DNA from: Catenulispora sp. MAP5-51
GTDB lineage: Bacteria; Actinomycetota; Actinomycetes; Streptomycetales; Catenulisporaceae
Direction of reading: 5' to 3'
Assembly: GCF_041261205.1 (NCBI RefSeq)
Contig: NZ_JBGCCH010000003.1
Span: forward strand, 124,001-188,000
Length of the DNA stretch: 64,000 nucleotides
The notes beneath the pieces are model-generated. The model saw only the letters and a program-made list of their open reading frames with translations, was not told the DNA's origin and did not search any database. Position numbers and translations under genes: made by a program. Positions within the stretch are counted from its first letter, which is position 1. The number at the start of each line of letters is the position of its first letter. This document shows positions 19,881-28,232 of this stretch, piece after piece.

Positions 19881-20819
19881 GTGACGCACGAACTGCGCCT
19901 GATGACCGTCCACGCGCACCCGGACGACGAGTCCAGCAAGGGTGCGGCCACGAGCGCGCGGTACGTCCGCGAGGGCGTGGACGTGCTGGTCGTCACCTGC
20001 ACCGACGGCTCCCGGGGCGACATCTTGAACCCGCAGCTGAAGAAGGACCCGGCCGTGCAGGCCGCGATCGAGGCCGACCTGCTCGAGGTGCGCCGCAAGG
20101 AGATGGACGCGGCCCGCGAGATCCTCGGCGTGCGCCAGGAGTGGCTGGGCTTCGTCGACTCCGGCCTGCCCCAGGGCGACCCGCTGCCGCCGCTGCCGGA
20201 GGGCTGCTTCGCCCTCCAGGACGTCCAGACGGCGGCCGAGCCGCTGGTCAGGCTGATGCGCCGGCAGCGTCCGCAGGTGGTGGTCACGTACAACGAGAAC
20301 GGCGGCTACCCGCACCCGGACCACATCATGACCCACAAGATCACGATCGCCGCCTTCGAGGCGGCCGGGGACCCGGAGAAGTACCCGGACGCCGGCGAGC
20401 CGTGGCAGCCGCTGAAGCTGTACTACGACGTGGCCTGGTCCGTGCAGCGCATCGACGCCGAGCACCAGGAGATGCTGGACCGCGGCCTGGAATCCCCCTA
20501 CTGGGAACTCCTGAAGGAGCGCGAGAACTGGCCCCAGCGGGAGATCACCACCCGCGTCCCGGTCGGGGACTACTTCGAGACCCGCGACGCGGCCCTGAAG
20601 GCCCACGCCACCCAGATCGACCCCGACGGACCGTTCTTCCGCACCCCGAACGACATCCGCCGCGCGGTCTGGCCGACCGAGGACTTCGAACTGGCCCGCT
20701 CGGTGATCGACACCACACTGCCCGAGGACGACCTGTTCGCGGGCGTCCGCGAGCACGAGAAGGCCCAGGGAGCGGTCCCGGGGCAGGGTGTGCACGAGCC
20801 CGCCGGAGTCTGCTCGTAG
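19881..20819 (+). CDS. mca: Mycothiol S-conjugate amidase
   Basis: A 312-residue zinc amidase of the PIG-L/LmbE family that hydrolyses mycothiol S-conjugates, releasing mercapturic acids for export in thiol-dependent detoxification. Zinc-binding AHPDDE (H13, D16) and the later PHPDH motif are present. The Mca-specific blocks TCTDGSRGDILNP and EWLGFVDSGLP distinguish it from MshB. The GTG at 19881 follows GGAGG. A small membrane-protein gene follows after 10 bp. Its presence implies that the organism makes mycothiol. Confidence 0.95.
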   Translation: MTHELRLMTVHAHPDDESSKGAATSARYVREGVDVLVVTCTDGSRGDILNPQLKKDPAVQAAIEADLLEVRRKEMDAAREILGVRQEWLGFVDSGLPQGDPLPPLPEGCFALQDVQTAAEPLVRLMRRQRPQVVVTYNENGGYPHPDHIMTHKITIAAFEAAGDPEKYPDAGEPWQPLKLYYDVAWSVQRIDAEHQEMLDRGLESPYWELLKERENWPQREITTRVPVGDYFETRDAALKAHATQIDPDGPFFRTPNDIRRAVWPTEDFELARSVIDTTLPEDDLFAGVREHEKAQGAVPGQGVHEPAGVCS

Positions 20820-20829
20820 ACTGCGGGAC

Positions 20830-21195
20830 ATGAACGCTGTGTCCGGATTGCTCACCAACGCCCAACCGGTGCTCGCCGACAGCGGCAGCCTCGACAAGAC
20901 GAAGCCGGGGCTGGTCGCGTTCCTGATCGTGCTCGCCCTCGGCGTGGCCCTGTGGGCCCTGCTGAAGAACATGGGCAAGCAGCTCGGCCGCGCCCAGGAG
21001 CACTTCGAGGCCGAGGACGCGGCGCTGGCCGCACAGGCCGCCGCGGTCCCGGCGACGGTCGGCACCGCCGAGGCGGTGGCCGAGGTGCCGAAGCAGGACG
21101 GGCCCAAGGGCGCCGGTGCTGCGGCCAAGGCGAAGGCGGCCGATGCCAAGGGCGCCACGGATGCCAAGGGCGCCAAGGACGCCGCGGCCGAGTAG
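20830..21195 (+). CDS. Small single-pass membrane protein downstream of mca
   Basis: 121 residues, with one membrane helix at about residues 27-46 (LVAFLIVLALGVALWALLKN). A short amphipathic segment follows, then an Ala/Lys/Asp-rich C-terminal tail with AKGA-type repeats. The ATG at 20830 overlaps nothing and lies 10 bp after the mca stop, so co-transcription with mca is likely. Similar small membrane proteins commonly follow mca in actinobacteria; I know of no assigned function. Confidence 0.75.
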   Translation: MNAVSGLLTNAQPVLADSGSLDKTKPGLVAFLIVLALGVALWALLKNMGKQLGRAQEHFEAEDAALAAQAAAVPATVGTAEAVAEVPKQDGPKGAGAAAKAKAADAKGATDAKGAKDAAAE

Positions 21196-21208
21196 CCGGG
21201 GCCGGGCT

Positions 21209-21235
21209 GCGGGTTCGGCCATCGGCCGGGCCCGC
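21209..21235. terminator. Possible terminator hairpin
   Basis: GCGGG pairs with CCCGC and the inner GGCC with GGCC, separated by a 3x3 internal loop and closed by ATC. It lies between the convergent mca-operon gene and arfB. Confidence 0.4.
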
Positions 21236-21284
21236 TGTGAGTGGTACCCGGCAGTCGGTTTGTCGGGTTGAAGGTCAGGAAGCC

Positions 21285-21779
21285 TCAGTAGTCATCGACG
21301 CGCCGCCGCAACTGCTTCGTCTGCCCGCGCCGCGTCTTGGTGTCCAACCGCCGCCGCGTGACACCGGCGGGCGTCTTCTTCTCCCGGCGCGGCGGGGGTG
21401 GCGGGGCGAGCGCCTCGGCGAGGACGTGCGCCAGCCGTTCGCGGGCCGCCTCGCGGTTCTGTAGCTGGGAGCGCTGCTCGCTCGCGGTCACCGTCAGGAC
21501 GCCGTTCACCAGACGGCCGGCCAGGCGCTCGAAGGCGCGGGCCTTCAGCCAGTGCGGCAGGGCTGTGCTGGCGGTGAGGTCGAAGGAGAGTTCCGCGCGG
21601 CTGTCGGTGGTGTTCACGCCCTGGCCGCCGGGGCCGGCGGAGCGGGAGAAACGCCAGGTCAGCTCCGCTGCCGGGATGACGGCCTCGGCGCGGTTGCGGC
21701 CGGCGTGGCTGGACGCGGGCATGGCGTTGTAGCGGACCGTCAGGGGTCCGTTCACGCCGGTCGCGGTCTGGTCAGCCAT
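21285..21779 (-). CDS. arfB: Alternative ribosome-rescue factor ArfB (GGQ peptidyl-tRNA hydrolase)
   Basis: A 164-residue codon-independent release factor that hydrolyses peptidyl-tRNA on stalled ribosomes. The catalytic GGQ lies at residues 51-53 in RSAGPGGQGVNTTDSRAEL. The C-terminal tail is long and basic (RREKK ... RRRLDTKTRRGQTKQLRRR), as needed to enter the empty mRNA channel. It lacks the codon-recognition domain of RF1/RF2. The ATG at 21779 is the family start. It is divergent from the ceramidase gene. Confidence 0.92.
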   Translation of the reverse strand: MADQTATGVNGPLTVRYNAMPASSHAGRNRAEAVIPAAELTWRFSRSAGPGGQGVNTTDSRAELSFDLTASTALPHWLKARAFERLAGRLVNGVLTVTASEQRSQLQNREAARERLAHVLAEALAPPPPPRREKKTPAGVTRRRLDTKTRRGQTKQLRRRVDDY

Positions 21780-21808
21780 GTCTTGATGGTCTCAGACCCC
21801 GGCGGTGC

Positions 21809-21838
21809 TTGACACCGGTTATCCGGTGCGCGTTACGT
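21809..21838 (+). promoter_or_regulatory. Promoter with internal dyad before the ceramidase gene
   Basis: TTGACA (21809-21814) and TTACGT (21833-21838) are spaced by 18 nt. The dyad ACCGG-TTAT-CCGGT (21814-21827) sits in the spacer, where a repressor could block RNA polymerase. The predicted transcript start falls at about 21845, next to the ATG at 21846, so the message may be leaderless. Confidence 0.5.
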
Positions 21839-21845
21839 GATCGGC

Positions 21846-23777
21846 ATGGGCTACCTGGCCGGGCGGGGCATCGCGGACATCACCGGGGAGATCGCCGAGT
21901 GCGGGCTGCTCGGCTACGGGCTGCCGGCGCAGCAGGCGGCCGGGCTGCACACGCGGTTGCGGGCGCGGGCCTTCGCGCTGGCCGACGGGGACCGCCGCGT
22001 GCTGCTCGTCGTCTGCGATCTGCCGCTGGTCTTCAGCAGCGTGACGCAGGCCGTGCTGCGGCGCCTGCCGGCCGTCTACACCGAGGCCAACGTCGTCATC
22101 ACCGCCACGCACACGCACTGCGGTCCCGGCGGCTACTCGCACCACGCCGTCTACAACAGCACCACCGGCGGCTTCCGCCCGCAGACGTTCCAGGCGATCG
22201 TCGACGGCATCGTGGAGGCCGCGCGCCGGGCCATCGCCGATCTGCGGCCGGCGAAGCTGCGCCTGAACCACGGCGAGCTGCGCGACGCCAGCGTCAACCG
22301 CTCCCGCCGCGCCTTCGAGCGGAATCCGAGCGCCGACAAGGCGTTCTTCCCCGACGCCGTGGACCCGGCGACCACCCTGCTGACCCTGGAGCGCGACGGC
22401 GTCCCGGTCGGGCTGATCAGCTGGTTCGCGGTCCACGGCACGAGCATGACCAACCGGAACCGCCTGGTCAGTGCGGACAACAAGGGCTACGCCGCCTACC
22501 ACTGGGAGCGCGCGATATCAGGGGTCGACTATCTCGCCGAGGACGCGCGGCCGGCCCTGGTCACCGCGTTCGCGCAGACCAACGCCGGCGACATGTCGCC
22601 GAACCTGGGCCTGCGCCCGGGCGGCGAGCCGGCCGGCGACGAGTTCGAGAACACCCGCGTCATCGGCACCCGGCAGTACGAGGCCGCGGCGAAACTGTTG
22701 GCGGACAAGGAGAACTCCGAACTGCTCGAGGGCGGCCTGGACCACCGGCTGATCCACGTCGACATGGCGCGGGTCGGAGTCGGCCCGCGCTTCACCGGCG
22801 ACGGCGGCTGGCACCGGACCTCGCACGCCGTCCCCGGAGCCACGGCCTTCGCCGGGGCCCTCCCCGACGGTCCCACCGGCTGGTGGTTCGCCGACCCCGA
22901 GCGCAATCCGCTCCTGGACGCCGTCTCCCGCCTCGGGATCTACCGCATCGCGCGCCGGCTGCGCGACGCGCAGGCCCCGAAGACGCTGGCCGCCCCGATC
23001 AGCCTCCTGAACCGCTTCGTCCCCTTCGGGCAGGAGGTCCTGCCGATCCAGCTGCTGCGCATCGGATCGCTCTACCTGCTGTGCCTGCCCTTCGAGGTGA
23101 CGATCGTCGCGGGCCTGCGCCTGCGGCGCACCGTCGCCGAGTCCGTCGGCGCGGATCTGGACCACGTCCTGGTGGCCGGTTACGCCAACGCCTACGGCCA
23201 CTACGTGACCACCCCCGAGGAGTACGACGCCCAGATGTACGAGGGCGCCAGCACGCTGTTCGGACGCTGGCAGCTGGCGGCGCTGATCCGCTATGCCTCG
23301 CTGCTGGCCAAGGCGATGCACGACGGCCGGCCGGTCGCGCCCGGCCGGCCCGCCCCGGACCTGTCCCGCCGGCGACGCCGCCGGGCCGCTCCGCCGGCGC
23401 CCGACCGCCCGCTCCCGAACGCCGACATCGGCGAGGCGATGTCGTTCTCCTGGGACGGCCAGACCGTGGTCGCCGAGTTCGCCGGCGTCCACCCCGCGCA
23501 CGACCCCCGGCGCGGCGGCACGTACTTCGAGGTGCAGCGCCGCGAAGGCCTGTACTGGCACCGCGTCGCCGACGACGGCGACTGGTCGACCCGGATGTAC
23601 TGGACCCGCCGGCCCTCCCCGCGCCACAGCACGCTGTCCACGGTCCGCATCCAGTGGCAGGTGCCGCCGGAGACGCCACGAGGCCGGTACCGCCTCGTCT
23701 ACCGAGGCGACACCGGCCGGGTGGCGTTCGAAGCACGCAGTCAGGAGTTCGACATCGGGGTCGTCGAAGAGCTCTGA
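21846..23777 (+). CDS. Neutral/alkaline ceramidase family protein
   Basis: 643 residues of the neutral ceramidase family, which hydrolyses the amide bond of ceramide to sphingosine and a fatty acid. Visible: N-terminal strand GRGIADITGE, zinc-site THTHCGPGGYSHH, WFAVHGTSMTNRNRLVSADNKGYA, the active-site region AQTNAGDMSPN, FEVTIVAG and GYANAYGHYVTTPEEYDAQ, and a C-terminal Ig-like domain from about residue 520. I see no signal peptide, although most characterised homologues are secreted. ATG 21846 (or GTG 21837) fits the predicted promoter. The physiological substrate may not be ceramide. Confidence 0.88.
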   Translation: MGYLAGRGIADITGEIAECGLLGYGLPAQQAAGLHTRLRARAFALADGDRRVLLVVCDLPLVFSSVTQAVLRRLPAVYTEANVVITATHTHCGPGGYSHHAVYNSTTGGFRPQTFQAIVDGIVEAARRAIADLRPAKLRLNHGELRDASVNRSRRAFERNPSADKAFFPDAVDPATTLLTLERDGVPVGLISWFAVHGTSMTNRNRLVSADNKGYAAYHWERAISGVDYLAEDARPALVTAFAQTNAGDMSPNLGLRPGGEPAGDEFENTRVIGTRQYEAAAKLLADKENSELLEGGLDHRLIHVDMARVGVGPRFTGDGGWHRTSHAVPGATAFAGALPDGPTGWWFADPERNPLLDAVSRLGIYRIARRLRDAQAPKTLAAPISLLNRFVPFGQEVLPIQLLRIGSLYLLCLPFEVTIVAGLRLRRTVAESVGADLDHVLVAGYANAYGHYVTTPEEYDAQMYEGASTLFGRWQLAALIRYASLLAKAMHDGRPVAPGRPAPDLSRRRRRRAAPPAPDRPLPNADIGEAMSFSWDGQTVVAEFAGVHPAHDPRRGGTYFEVQRREGLYWHRVADDGDWSTRMYWTRRPSPRHSTLSTVRIQWQVPPETPRGRYRLVYRGDTGRVAFEARSQEFDIGVVEEL

Positions 23778-23826
23778 TCCCCTCCGGCCAGAGCTCCGGT
23801 CGCGGACCCGGACCCGGACACCGTCC

Positions 23827-24579
23827 CTACACCCGCGACCGCAGCATCAGCACGGCCCAGCCGGTACCGAACAGCACCACCAGTGCCAGCGGGTACAGCG
23901 CGAAGTCGGCCAGCAGCGGCTGCGTGGCGAAGAAGTGCCCGACGTGCCCCATCCCGTGCACCAGGAACAGCGCCGCCACCACCGCGGCGCTCAGGAAGGC
24001 CAGCGCCACGAAGCACACCCACAGCCCGAACTGCCCGAAGACCCGGAACACCGCGCCCAGGAAGGCGGTGACCGAGGTCAGCGCCATCATCGGGACGCCG
24101 TAGACCAGCGCCTGGGTGAAGTAGTCGTCCTGGTGGATGTACGGCAGGTTCAACAGCCGCATGTGGACGAACCAGCCGTCCGTGCCGATCTCGATCTTGT
24201 TCAGCAGCGCCAGCCCGAGCCCGGCGATCACCGTCTCGGCCAGGACCAGCAGGATGGTGGCCCGGATGAAGGCCCGGCGGGTGATGGACAGCGCGGCCGA
24301 GAACGGGAACAGCTGGGTCACCAGCCACGGCTGGACCCCGACGCCGGACAGGTAGAAGGCGCTCAGCGCGCCGGTGCTGCGGCTGTGGTAGGGCACCTGG
24401 TCGCCGATCACCGCGAACAGCGCCGTGCACAGGACGATCGCGATGGCGATGCTGAACCACGGGATCCCGAAGGTCGTGCCGGGCTTCAGCGTCTGGATGC
24501 GCAGCGCCTTGACGGTCTCGGTCGCCTTGATGCCCCGGGTCGGCTTGACGGTGTGGGCCGCCTCGATGGTCTCGGTCAT
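23827..24579 (-). CDS. ABC transporter membrane subunit of a YtrA-controlled operon
   Basis: A 250-residue membrane protein with about six hydrophobic helices, for example WFSIAIAIVLCTALFAVI, ATILLVLAETVIAGLGLALL and LWVCFVALAFLSAAVVAALFLV. It has no strong motif, but its start overlaps the upstream ATPase stop by 4 bp (ATGA at 24579-24576), so it is almost certainly the permease partner. The N-terminus contains a repeated K-A-T/V-T-V-K-type segment before the first helix. Substrate unknown; such operons often respond to cell-envelope antibiotics. Confidence 0.8.
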   Translation of the reverse strand: MTETIEAAHTVKPTRGIKATETVKALRIQTLKPGTTFGIPWFSIAIAIVLCTALFAVIGDQVPYHSRSTGALSAFYLSGVGVQPWLVTQLFPFSAALSITRRAFIRATILLVLAETVIAGLGLALLNKIEIGTDGWFVHMRLLNLPYIHQDDYFTQALVYGVPMMALTSVTAFLGAVFRVFGQFGLWVCFVALAFLSAAVVAALFLVHGMGHVGHFFATQPLLADFALYPLALVVLFGTGWAVLMLRSRV

Positions 24580-25433
24580 GCCTGGTCCCCCTGGTTCGTC
24601 GTGAGGACGATCAGTTCCTGCAGCGACAGCGAGTCCACGCTCACGCCCTCGGCCGGCCGTTCCGGGCGCTCCAGCAGCGTCACCCGCAGCCGGCCCCCGA
24701 GCTCCTGGCGGTGCAGCACCGGGGTGCCGTCGACGTAGGCGGCCACGGCCTCGGCCGGGCCGGTCACCGACACCGCACGGCCGCGCAGCCCGTCGGCGTC
24801 GGCGTCCATCAGCACCTTGCCGTGGTCGATCAGCACCACGTGCTCGATCAGGTCGGCGACCTCGTCGATGAGGTGCGTGGAGAGCACTATGGTGCGCGGG
24901 TGCTCGGAGAAGTCCTCCAACAGCCGGTCGTAGAAGACGTGCCGGGCCACCGCGTCCAGGCCCAGGTACGGCTCGTCGAACAGGGTCAGCGGGGCCCGCG
25001 AGGCCAGGCCGATGATGATGCCGACCGCGGAGAGCTGCCCGCGCGAGAGCTTCTTGATCTGCCGCTTGAGCGGCAGGTCGAAGTCCGCCACCAGCCGGTC
25101 GGCCAGGGCCTGGTCCCAGCCGGGGCAGGCGATCGCGGCTGCGGCGAAGGCCTCGCGCACCTTGAAGTTCTGCGGGTACTTCTGCGCCTCGCGGATGAAG
25201 CACACCCGCCCCAGCACCTCGGAGTTCTCCCGCGGCGGCTGCCCGAACACCTCGACCCGGCCGGAGGTCTGGAACTCCTGCCCGGTGAGGATGCGCATCA
25301 ACGTGGTCTTGCCGGCGCCGTTGCGGCCCAGCAGCCCGTGGATGGTGTCCGGCGCCAGGTCCAGCCCGACCCCGTCCAGCGCGGTGTGCCCGCGGTAGCG
25401 CATCGTCAGGTTCTCCACGACCACGGCGCTCAT
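24576..25433 (-). CDS. ABC transporter ATP-binding subunit
   Basis: 285 residues. Walker A GRNGAGKTT and Walker B LTLFDEPYLGLD are intact. The signature loop reads LSRGQLSA where most exporters have LSGGQ, as in the YtrB-like branch of this family. The H-loop STHLIDE follows. The C-terminal ~70 residues form an extra domain. The stop of the upstream GntR gene overlaps its start by 4 bp (25430-25433), and its own stop overlaps the permease start. The three genes are therefore one coupled operon. Confidence 0.9.
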   Translation of the reverse strand: MSAVVVENLTMRYRGHTALDGVGLDLAPDTIHGLLGRNGAGKTTLMRILTGQEFQTSGRVEVFGQPPRENSEVLGRVCFIREAQKYPQNFKVREAFAAAAIACPGWDQALADRLVADFDLPLKRQIKKLSRGQLSAVGIIIGLASRAPLTLFDEPYLGLDAVARHVFYDRLLEDFSEHPRTIVLSTHLIDEVADLIEHVVLIDHGKVLMDADADGLRGRAVSVTGPAEAVAAYVDGTPVLHRQELGGRLRVTLLERPERPAEGVSVDSLSLQELIVLTTNQGDQA

Positions 25434-25789
25434 CGTCCGTCCCCCCGCTTCTCGATCAGGCTCCGCACATCGGCCGAGCTGAGCCCGAGCCGCCGGGCCT
25501 CGGCCAGCAGCGGCTCCACGAAGTCCCGGGCGAAGGATTCCCGCCGCCGTTCCAACACGCGCTGGCGCGCGTCCCCCGCCACGAACATGCCGATCCCTCG
25601 CTTCTTGTAGAGGATCCCGTCGGATACCAGCTGATTGATGCCCTTGGCCGCGGTGGCCGGGTTGATCCGGTGGAACGCGGCGAGCTCGTTCGTCGACGGC
25701 GCCTGCGCGTCCGCGGCCAGCGAACCGTCCAGGATCGAGGCCTCGATCTGCTCGGCGATCTGCTGGAAGAGCGGGCGGCCCTCCTCCAT
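25430..25789 (-). CDS. GntR-family regulator, YtrA subfamily
   Basis: About 119 residues: an N-terminal winged HTH (PLFQQIAEQIEASILDGSL ... STNELAAFHRINPATAAKGINQLVSDGILYKKRGIGMFV) and only a short C-terminal helical tail, which is typical of the YtrA subfamily. Start is ATG at 25789, with an in-frame GTG three bases earlier also possible; AAGGGA lies upstream. It heads the ABC operon and probably represses it through the dyad at 25802-25825. Confidence 0.92.
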   Translation of the reverse strand: MEEGRPLFQQIAEQIEASILDGSLAADAQAPSTNELAAFHRINPATAAKGINQLVSDGILYKKRGIGMFVAGDARQRVLERRRESFARDFVEPLLAEARRLGLSSADVRSLIEKRGDGR

Positions 25790-25801
25790 CACCGGTCCCT
25801 T

Positions 25802-25825
25802 GGTTCATTACTCATGTAACTAACC
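25802..25825. promoter_or_regulatory. Candidate YtrA operator
   Basis: An imperfect dyad GGTTnnTTAC-4-GTAAnnAACC is centred 24 bp upstream of the gntR start. Its A/T content is unusual for the region. Operator role is inferred from position and symmetry. Confidence 0.6.
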
Positions 25826-26329
25826 ATGCAAGCGGGTGGACTCAGGTGTCAAGCCGCGAGGCGAGGCGGCTCGGCGCACCCTTTCCGGCGAGGATGCAAC
25901 CTTCCCGGCCCGCGCGAGGTTCAGGTCCAGAGCGCGCTGGAGCGTGCCTATCGGCACTGGGACCGGGTCGCGGGGATGGAGGCGCCGGAGGCCTACGTGC
26001 GGCGGATCCTCGCGAATCTGGCCACCGACCACCATCGGCGCCGGGGCCGCGGGCCGGTCACGGTGTCGTTGGCGGACTACGACGTACCTGTCCGCGACGC
26101 CTCCCACGCGGTGGACGACCACGACACCGTCATCAGGATGCTGAACGGCCTGCCGCCGCGGATGCGCGCGGTCCTGGTGCTCCGCTACTACGACGACATG
26201 ACCGAGGCGCAGATCGCCGAGGCGTTGGGGATCTCGCTCTGCACGGTGACGGCGCGCGGGCTGGCCAAGCTGCGCGAGTCGATGGCGGCACAGCAGACGG
26301 CGGCACAGAAGGAGGAGCCGACAGCATGA
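25826..26329 (+). pseudogene. N-terminally truncated ECF sigma factor
   Basis: A readable frame from 25826 encodes the second half of sigma region 2 (VQSALERAYRHWDRVAGMEAPEAYVRRILANLATDHHRR) and an intact region 4 (LNGLPPRMRAVLVLRYYDDMTEAQIAEALGISLCTVTARGLAKLRE). The first ~50 residues expected of this SigE-like family, including the start of region 2, are missing. What precedes QSALER is unrelated, and scraps that look like the lost part appear in another frame. The 5' end abuts the gntR operator, so a deletion probably removed the promoter and N-terminus. It overlaps the next reading frame by ATGA. Confidence 0.65.
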
Positions 26330-26689
26330 CAGAGATCGAAGACACCCTGTCGCGCGCTCTGGCCGCGGAGGCCGACCGCCACGAGCCGCCGGTCTTCAAC
26401 GCCTACCGCATCGCCGAGGCGGCCACGGCCGGGCGGCGGTTCTGGCGGCGTCCGCTGTTCTCCTTGGTGGCGGGGCGATTTCAGCTCCCGCTACGCGCGC
26501 AAGGCGACCGCGGTCCTGGTCGATGGCGCCGTCGCCGCCGTGCTGGCGTTCCCGGGCGCCCAGACCACCGGGCAGATCGGTTTCGCCGCCGGGAAGGGGC
26601 GGCGGGCGGCCGACGTGCTCGGGGCGATCCTGTGTACCCAGGGCCCCGCCGACCTGGAAGGAGCCACCGTCACCGTCACCACAGGGTGA
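26326..26689 (+). pseudogene. Frameshifted remnant of the sigma-linked partner gene
   Basis: The ATG at 26326 overlaps the sigma stop. The product starts MTEIEDTLSRALAAEADRHE, like the N-terminus of partner genes that follow SigE-type sigma factors. At ~26475 the frame loses coherence, and sensible protein sequence (SRYARKATAVLVDGAVAAVLAF) continues one frame over until a TGA at 26687. No membrane helix remains. I read it as a shortened, frameshifted gene; a sequencing indel would be an alternative explanation. Confidence 0.5.
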
Positions 26690-26695
26690 GGCGTG

Positions 26696-28078
26696 TCAGC
26701 ACTCGATGACGTTCACCGCGAGCCCGCCGCGCGCCGTCTCCTTGTACTTCACCGACATGTCGCGGCCGGTGTCCTTCATGGTCTTGATGACCTTGTCCAG
26801 GGACACGTGGTGCCGGCCGTCGCCGCGCAGCGCCATCCGCGCGGCGGTGACGGCCTTCACCGCGGCCATGCCGTTGCGCTCGATGCACGGGATCTGCACC
26901 AGACCGCCGATCGGGTCGCAGGTCAGGCCCAGGTTGTGCTCCATGCCGATCTCGGCGGCGTTCTCCACCTGCTCCGGGGTGCCGCCCAGGACCTCGGCCA
27001 GGCCGGCGGCGGCCATCGAGCAGGCCGAGCCGACCTCGCCCTGGCAGCCGACCTCGGCGCCGGAGATGGAGGCGTTCTCCTTGAACAGCATGCCGACGGC
27101 GCCGGCGGCCAGCAGGAAGCGGACCACGCCGTCCTCGTCGGCGTCCGGCACGAAGTTGACGTAGTAGTGCAGCACTGCCGGGATGATGCCGGCGGCGCCG
27201 TTGGTGGGGGCGGTGACGACCCGGCCGCCGGCCGCGTTCTCCTCGTTCACCGCCATCGCCCACAGCGTGGCCCACTCGTTGGCGTGCATCTCGCGGTTGC
27301 CCTCGGTGCGCAGCGTCCGGGCCAGGCCCGGAGCGCGGCGGCGCACCTTGAGCCCGCCGGGCAGGATGCCCTCCGTGGCGATGCCGTTGCTGACGCACTC
27401 GCGCATCACGCGCCAGATCTCCAGCAGACCGGCGCGGACCTCGTCCTCGGTGCGCCAGGCCAGCTCGTTCTCCAGCATCAGGCCGCTGACACTGATACCG
27501 GTCTGGCCGGCCAGGTCCAGGAGCTCGGCGCCGGTGCGGAAGGGGTACTTCAGGACGGTGTCGTCCAGGACCACGCGGTCGGCGCCGACGGCGTCCTCGT
27601 CGACCACGAATCCGCCGCCGACCGAGTAGTAGGTCTTGGTCATCAGCGGTTCGCCGTGCTCGTCGTAGGCGGACAGCTGCATCCCGTTGGCGTGGAAGGG
27701 CAGCGACTTGCGCCGGTGCAGGACCAGGTCGCGGTCCTGGCTGAAGGCGATCTCGGCGGCGGTGCCGTGCTCGGTGCCCAGCAACCGCAGCCGGCCGGTG
27801 TCGCGGATCCGGGCCAGGTCCGTCTCCACGCCGCGCACGTCCACGGTCGCCGGGATCTGGCCCTCCAGACCGAGCAGCACCGCCTTCGGCGTGCCGTGGC
27901 CGTGGCCGGTGGCGCCGAGGGAGCCGAAGAGTTCGGCGCGAATTCGCGTCGCCTTCGCCAGCAGGTCCTCGTTGTCCAGCCGCTTGACGAACATCCGGGC
28001 CGCCCGCATCGGGCCGACGGTGTGGGAACTCGACGGGCCGATGCCGATCGAGAACAGGTCGAAAACGCTGACCGCCAT
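26696..28078 (-). CDS. sdaA: L-serine dehydratase (iron-sulfur, single chain)
   Basis: A 460-residue [4Fe-4S] L-serine ammonia-lyase that converts serine to pyruvate and ammonia. The N-terminal beta-domain [24 protein letters not shown] and the catalytic alpha-domain ([29 protein letters not shown]) are fused in one chain. The cluster cysteines are in [14 protein letters not shown] and [18 protein letters not shown]. The ATG at 28078 matches the family. The leader contains hairpins at 28114-28134 and 28140-28186. Confidence 0.95.
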   Translation of the reverse strand: MAVSVFDLFSIGIGPSSSHTVGPMRAARMFVKRLDNEDLLAKATRIRAELFGSLGATGHGHGTPKAVLLGLEGQIPATVDVRGVETDLARIRDTGRLRLLGTEHGTAAEIAFSQDRDLVLHRRKSLPFHANGMQLSAYDEHGEPLMTKTYYSVGGGFVVDEDAVGADRVVLDDTVLKYPFRTGAELLDLAGQTGISVSGLMLENELAWRTEDEVRAGLLEIWRVMRECVSNGIATEGILPGGLKVRRRAPGLARTLRTEGNREMHANEWATLWAMAVNEENAAGGRVVTAPTNGAAGIIPAVLHYYVNFVPDADEDGVVRFLLAAGAVGMLFKENASISGAEVGCQGEVGSACSMAAAGLAEVLGGTPEQVENAAEIGMEHNLGLTCDPIGGLVQIPCIERNGMAAVKAVTAARMALRGDGRHHVSLDKVIKTMKDTGRDMSVKYKETARGGLAVNVIEC

Positions 28079-28113
28079 GCTGGTCTGCCTCTCACGCCAT
28101 TGTGTTGAGGGAG

Positions 28114-28134
28114 GGCTGTACTCACCGAACAGCC
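28114..28134 (-). promoter_or_regulatory. Small leader hairpin before sdaA
   Basis: GGCTGT and ACAGCC pair around a 9-nt loop in the sdaA 5' region, 36 bp from the start codon. The expected glycine-riboswitch core was looked for and not found. Confidence 0.35.
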
Positions 28135-28139
28135 ACGGC

Positions 28140-28186
28140 GGAATGCCGACCTTTCGAGGGTATCAACCCCGCCAGGTCGGCATTCC
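28140..28186 (-). terminator. Hairpin ending the upstream ABC operon
   Basis: A 13-bp perfect stem (GGAATGCCGACCT with its complement) closes a 21-nt loop. It lies between the stop of the leftward FtsX permease gene (28233) and the sdaA start, so terminator is the simplest reading; attenuation of sdaA is possible. Confidence 0.65.
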
Positions 28187-28232
28187 TTCGTGATTGCGTG
28201 GAAACGGTTTAGGTGACCGTCGTCACAGCGCG

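Noticed and set aside
26523-27164. A 213-codon plus-strand frame overlapping the sigma-locus remnant and sdaA
   Set aside because: Most of it is antisense to sdaA, whose cluster cysteines and catalytic motifs are intact.
28079-28200. Glycine riboswitch upstream of sdaA
   Set aside because: The conserved tandem aptamer core was not found on the minus strand; only simple hairpins are visible.
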